A stretch of 64,000 nucleotides of DNA from Pseudoduganella violacea (GTDB lineage: Bacteria; Pseudomonadota; Gammaproteobacteria; Burkholderiales; Burkholderiaceae_D). Each line of letters begins with the position of its first letter. Position 1 is the first letter of the stretch. The notes below the pieces were generated by a model. That model was not told the DNA's origin and searched no databases. It saw nothing but the letters and a program-made list of their open reading frames with translations. Positions 61,058-64,000 of the stretch are shown here, one piece after another. The translations under genes were made by a program, and so were the position numbers. The stretch is taken from the NCBI RefSeq assembly GCF_014191875.1, contig NZ_JACHXD010000003.1:434001-498000 (forward strand), read 5' to 3'.

Positions 61058-61336
61058 TTAATCATAAAACCCACAGCTCTCTTGAATAAAAAATGAGATG
61101 CCTGATGAGCTATATGAAGCTCCTAAAGAGGTATTTGGCGCCATTTTCATCTTAAATGGCTGTACTCCTGAATATACGGAAAAATTAACTCCGTTCACTT
61201 GTATACTCCCGCCTTGCCCACAGACAATCGTCACTTCAGCCACTTTCCCATCAGGGACAACATACAATATTCCACCTTGCCCAGCAGAATTAATGCAAAC
61301 CCCAGGAGATAAAGAATAATTTATTTTTTTTAACAT
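61058..61336 (-). CDS. Small AT-rich gene of the fibre module
   Basis: A 92-residue protein: beta-rich and glycine-rich (YSLSPGVCINSAGQGGILY, GGSIQVNGVNFSVYSG, SGISFFIQESCGFYD) with three cysteines. No family is recognised. Its location between fibre and sheath genes suggests a fibre tip, adaptor or fibre chaperone. Base composition is far more AT-rich than the flanking tail genes. No good Shine-Dalgarno sequence is seen. Confidence 0.65.
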   Translation of the reverse strand: MLKKINYSLSPGVCINSAGQGGILYVVPDGKVAEVTIVCGQGGSIQVNGVNFSVYSGVQPFKMKMAPNTSLGASYSSSGISFFIQESCGFYD

Positions 61337-61341
61337 TTTTA

Positions 61342-62529
61342 TTATCCATTCGATGTTTTAATTCCAGCTACCCTGACATCAACCTTACCAAAATCACTAG
61401 CTGCCAAATCAGCATTAATATCTGAGAAAAAACATATAGAAGAATTTTGAAAATTATGATAAGCCAAGGAGCTAGAATCCACTAAAGATTTTGCATTCGT
61501 ATCAAAGATAAAAACCCTCCCATTCCCAACGATGAGGAATCTAGAGTCGCTTCCAATCTGCCTCGAACACTGAATTATTCCTGGGCTAAGAGAATACGGG
61601 ATAAGAGCGTTCTGTGAAACTCCGCCTTGTTTTGGACTGATTCCGCTTTGCAAATTTCGCCCATAAACCCACCAGTATATGCCCGGAATGCTGTTCACGT
61701 ACTCAGTTTGCCACGCAACATAATTTCCAGAAGAATCTTTTCCCAGACCGACAGAGCAAGCATTCCCAGCAGAGCCAGACAAGCTAGCTGCTGGAAAATA
61801 GGCTCCAGAAACTGAATCAACAAACCAATTCGAATTGTTTCCCGAGTGAATGAAAATTTTTCCATCCAACGCTGACGCAGATGCAGTTATGCCAAAATTA
61901 AAAGGCAACGACATTTTATTAATTACTAGATTTTTCACGTCGAATGAAAAAATATTGGCGCCATCAAATGCATATATATATCTTTCCCCGTCAAAGCAAA
62001 AAGCTTGAGAACCAAAAGAATATGCCGTTTGAACTCCATTCACACCGCCTGACCTTCGATATAACATGGCACCATTATTAATTGCATAAAAGAAATTTCC
62101 GTAGGAATCAAAACAAAAGAAAGTAGCCGACCCAGCCAGTGGGGTGATGTTTTGCGATGTTACATTTGGATAAGTGGAAGAAGGAATTCTATCATTTTGA
62201 TAAACAGTAGGAATTTGCCATTTGTAAAAATTTCCAGACCCAGAAATCAAGGTAAAAAACTCATTAAATTGAGCCTTTCCATTTAGTTTTATTTTTGCAT
62301 ATTGGTTTTGAGAAATTATTTCATTTCCACTTAGCCGACATGAAGTATCAGTTGAAAAAATTGAGACATCATCAATGGAAAAATTTAAATTTCGCGAAAA
62401 GTCATTAGTTATCTCAAAATCTTTTACAACAAAAACCTCCGAGCCTGACTTTTTAACAACATCGACGCCTTTAAGTAATTCTTGATACCCAAGGTTTTTG
62501 ATATTACAGAGCTCAATTATTTCATCCAT
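61342..62529 (-). CDS. Putative receptor-binding tail protein (AT-rich)
   Basis: A 395-residue protein, beta-rich and rich in F, Y, S, N and G, with repeating short motifs (FFCFDSYGNFFYAIN, AFCFDGERYIYAFDGANIFSF, GKIFIHSGNNSNWFVDS, FLIVGNGRVFIFDTN) that look like blades of a beta-propeller. The N-terminus (CNIKNLGYQELLKGVDVVKK) is less repetitive. It starts one base after the stop of the upstream coiled-coil gene. Surface recognition is the likely role, inferred from position, fold and foreign base composition. Confidence 0.7.
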   Translation of the reverse strand: MDEIIELCNIKNLGYQELLKGVDVVKKSGSEVFVVKDFEITNDFSRNLNFSIDDVSIFSTDTSCRLSGNEIISQNQYAKIKLNGKAQFNEFFTLISGSGNFYKWQIPTVYQNDRIPSSTYPNVTSQNITPLAGSATFFCFDSYGNFFYAINNGAMLYRRSGGVNGVQTAYSFGSQAFCFDGERYIYAFDGANIFSFDVKNLVINKMSLPFNFGITASASALDGKIFIHSGNNSNWFVDSVSGAYFPAASLSGSAGNACSVGLGKDSSGNYVAWQTEYVNSIPGIYWWVYGRNLQSGISPKQGGVSQNALIPYSLSPGIIQCSRQIGSDSRFLIVGNGRVFIFDTNAKSLVDSSSLAYHNFQNSSICFFSDINADLAASDFGKVDVRVAGIKTSNG

Positions 62530-62530
62530 T

Positions 62531-62974
62531 TTAAATAACCTTAAGATAATTTACATATTTCCCATTAATCTTCAAAGCCACCTCATGGTCATGTATTTTT
62601 CCAAACAACTCTTCCTTTAGATTAAAAATTAAATCATTGATGTATGCTAAGCCATCTGAGAGCTTTGACAAGTCTGCCTTCCTCAACATTTCCTCACGCA
62701 GCCTCATAAATTCATCCTGCGTTTCTTTTTTATTAGCTTTTAGAGCCATAACATCTGAAAATGTAACAATATCATCTTGTGATTTTTTTAAAACCTGAAC
62801 CACCTCTTTAAGAGTATCCAGGTCAATGTCATCACTAAACATTAAATCTTGCAAAGATTTTATTGCCTCGTCAATCATAAGAAATGATTCGCGCAACCTG
62901 ATAACGTCATCCTTTAATTCATTCCCAGGATGCGGTAAAGGGAGTCCTAGATTGTATGTCTTGTTATTTATCAA
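62531..62974 (-). CDS. Coiled-coil tail-fibre segment (AT-rich)
   Basis: A 147-residue protein starting at TTG behind GGAGAGG. It begins NLGLPLPHPGNELKDDVIRL, a segment that recurs in phage and tailocin fibre proteins, and continues as a coiled coil (KSLQDLMFSDDIDLDTLKEV, EEMLRKADLSKLSDGLAYIN). It may trimerise and link the baseplate-proximal fibre to the receptor-binding protein downstream. Confidence 0.7.
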   Translation of the reverse strand: MINNKTYNLGLPLPHPGNELKDDVIRLRESFLMIDEAIKSLQDLMFSDDIDLDTLKEVVQVLKKSQDDIVTFSDVMALKANKKETQDEFMRLREEMLRKADLSKLSDGLAYINDLIFNLKEELFGKIHDHEVALKINGKYVNYLKVI

Positions 62975-62983
62975 ATTCCTCTC

Positions 62984-64000
62984 CTAGATCGCCATTGCAC
63001 GAAGATTCTCAACTTCGGGCCGAACATTCGCTGAACCGTTCAGAACCACTTTTACTTTCGCCGAGGTCTTGCTGAATGCAGTAACCTCGTAAGTCAGTTC
63101 ATATTTATTCGAACCAAGCTGGCGCGAGGAGATTTGCGGCATGTCAGCGTAAATATCGGCTGGGTCTGAACCAGCCACCTTGACTGAAACCCCAGCACCA
63201 GAAGGCAACGTGGCGTCCAGTACTACGCGAATGCGGCTGTTGGCTCCGGCTGGAAAAGCGACTGACACGTAGTCGGCAGTAGCTTTTACAGCACCGAAGA
63301 TCAGCTGAGTACCTGGATATAGCACCGGCGTTGCCGCTGCTGTGCCAGACAGCTTGGCCGTCACACCCACGTTGCCGGTTTCGGCTTTCGCCAGACGCAG
63401 TGGCTGGCCTTCGGCCACGTTCACCGATGCACCGCTTGGTAGTGCCAGCGTGTATTCGACGCGCGAGTTGAACGTAGGAGATTCGGCCAGCGAGAGCAGC
63501 AGTAGGTCGGTGGCGTTGGATACGGAGACTGAACCCAGGTCTACGTTGCGACCGGTTTCGGAAAACACGGGCTTTAGCAACTCAAAGGTCAGGTCACGGT
63601 CTTGGTGCGCAGTCCACGTCGAGGCGTTCGAAGAAGACAGCAGCACGCCCACCTGATATGGTTGAGCCGACACACGTTTTCCTGCGTTGTTGTCCCACAT
63701 ATTCATCTCGGCGACGGCCAGCTTGGTGACGGCGTCGTTGCTCTGCACGACCAACGCATACTCGGTGTTTGCATCAATCCACACCGGCGCATCGAACACG
63801 ATCTGGCTTGGACCAGACGTGGCGATAGCGGTTGGCAGGATGCGGCCTTCAGCGTGAATCACGTTGTTAGGCACACCGGCGATCACGCCACGAATCTGCG
63901 CCACGACGGGCGAGGTGCCTTTCGCGGTGAACCACAGTTTCACGCCAGCCAACTGTGTGGACTGCGGCAGCGTGAAGGTTTGCGCCAGCGGGTCGGAGCG
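62984..64000 (-). CDS. Tail-associated protein with DPLAQTF motif (5' end outside window)
   Basis: 338 codons are visible; the frame stays open to the window edge, so the start lies outside. The visible part begins RSDPLAQTFTLPQSTQLAGV, a segment known from phage tail proteins of the DUF4815 kind, followed by a beta-rich body (VWIDANTEYALVVQSNDAVT, VEYTLALPSGASVNV) and a SANVRPEVENLRAMAI end. GC content is normal for the host, in contrast to the next three genes. A fibre or fibre-adaptor role is inferred. Confidence 0.75.
   Translation of the reverse strand, partial: RSDPLAQTFTLPQSTQLAGVKLWFTAKGTSPVVAQIRGVIAGVPNNVIHAEGRILPTAIATSGPSQIVFDAPVWIDANTEYALVVQSNDAVTKLAVAEMNMWDNNAGKRVSAQPYQVGVLLSSSNASTWTAHQDRDLTFELLKPVFSETGRNVDLGSVSVSNATDLLLLSLAESPTFNSRVEYTLALPSGASVNVAEGQPLRLAKAETGNVGVTAKLSGTAAATPVLYPGTQLIFGAVKATADYVSVAFPAGANSRIRVVLDATLPSGAGVSVKVAGSDPADIYADMPQISSRQLGSNKYELTYEVTAFSKTSAKVKVVLNGSANVRPEVENLRAMAI

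Overview
The window comes from a GC-rich betaproteobacterial chromosome. Protein content points to the Oxalobacteraceae (Massilia/Duganella/Janthinobacterium type): polyhydroxyalkanoate genes, many c-di-GMP and two-component proteins, and a set of small envelope-stress proteins typical of that family. The placement is inferred from gene content only. No rRNA, tRNA or CRISPR array was seen.

Layout. 1-9.4 kb: a TetR regulator and a phasin, then a minus-strand run of a Tat-signal small subunit, a GMC oxidoreductase, a membrane-anchored lipase, a PAS histidine kinase and a 1210-residue REC-REC-GAF-PAS-GGDEF-EAL-REC protein. 9.4-18.3 kb: housekeeping and metabolic genes (trmJ, suhB, a RhlE-type helicase, hydroxypyruvate isomerase, a VOC protein, a DksA-type zinc finger, a phaB-like reductase broken by a one-base frameshift, a tandem universal stress protein). 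An FNR/ANR-type box lies between phaB and the stress-protein gene. 18.5-26.4 kb: a glycine-zipper protein and a tight signalling cluster (EAL-REC, HDOD, PAS kinase, REC-HD-GYP, REC, and a convergent second kinase), followed by mtfA.

27-44.5 kb is a dense envelope and stress region: OmpA proteins, BON, glycine-zipper lipoproteins, DUF3309 and lmo0937-type mini-membrane proteins, DUF4398 proteins, a ferritin-like protein, the YqjD/YqjE/YqjK trio, AsmA, a porin and a Crp/Fnr-family regulator. Twelve sites resembling a 16-bp palindrome, TGTRCGC-N2-GCGYACA, lie upstream of these genes, including the regulator's own, and suggest one local regulon. 44.5-52.7 kb holds a Gcr-type membrane protein, a phospholipase D lipoprotein, a small orphan gene behind a perfect LexA-type box, a LysR/oxidoreductase pair and a PEP-mutase-family enzyme.

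52.7-64 kb (minus strand, running off the window) is a contractile-tail locus in the order fibre genes, sheath, tube, E, E', tape measure, U, X, D, two or three holin-like proteins, lysozyme. No capsid, terminase or integrase gene is visible, and the lysis end abuts a host gene, so it may be an R-type tailocin rather than a complete prophage. Its receptor-binding segment (about 61.0-63.0 kb) is strikingly AT-rich.

Three copies of a structured repeat of about 127 bp (12.8, 42.4 and 54.3 kb) each alternate three 14-bp FNR-like boxes with two hairpins at a 56-57 bp period; one copy sits inside the tail locus.
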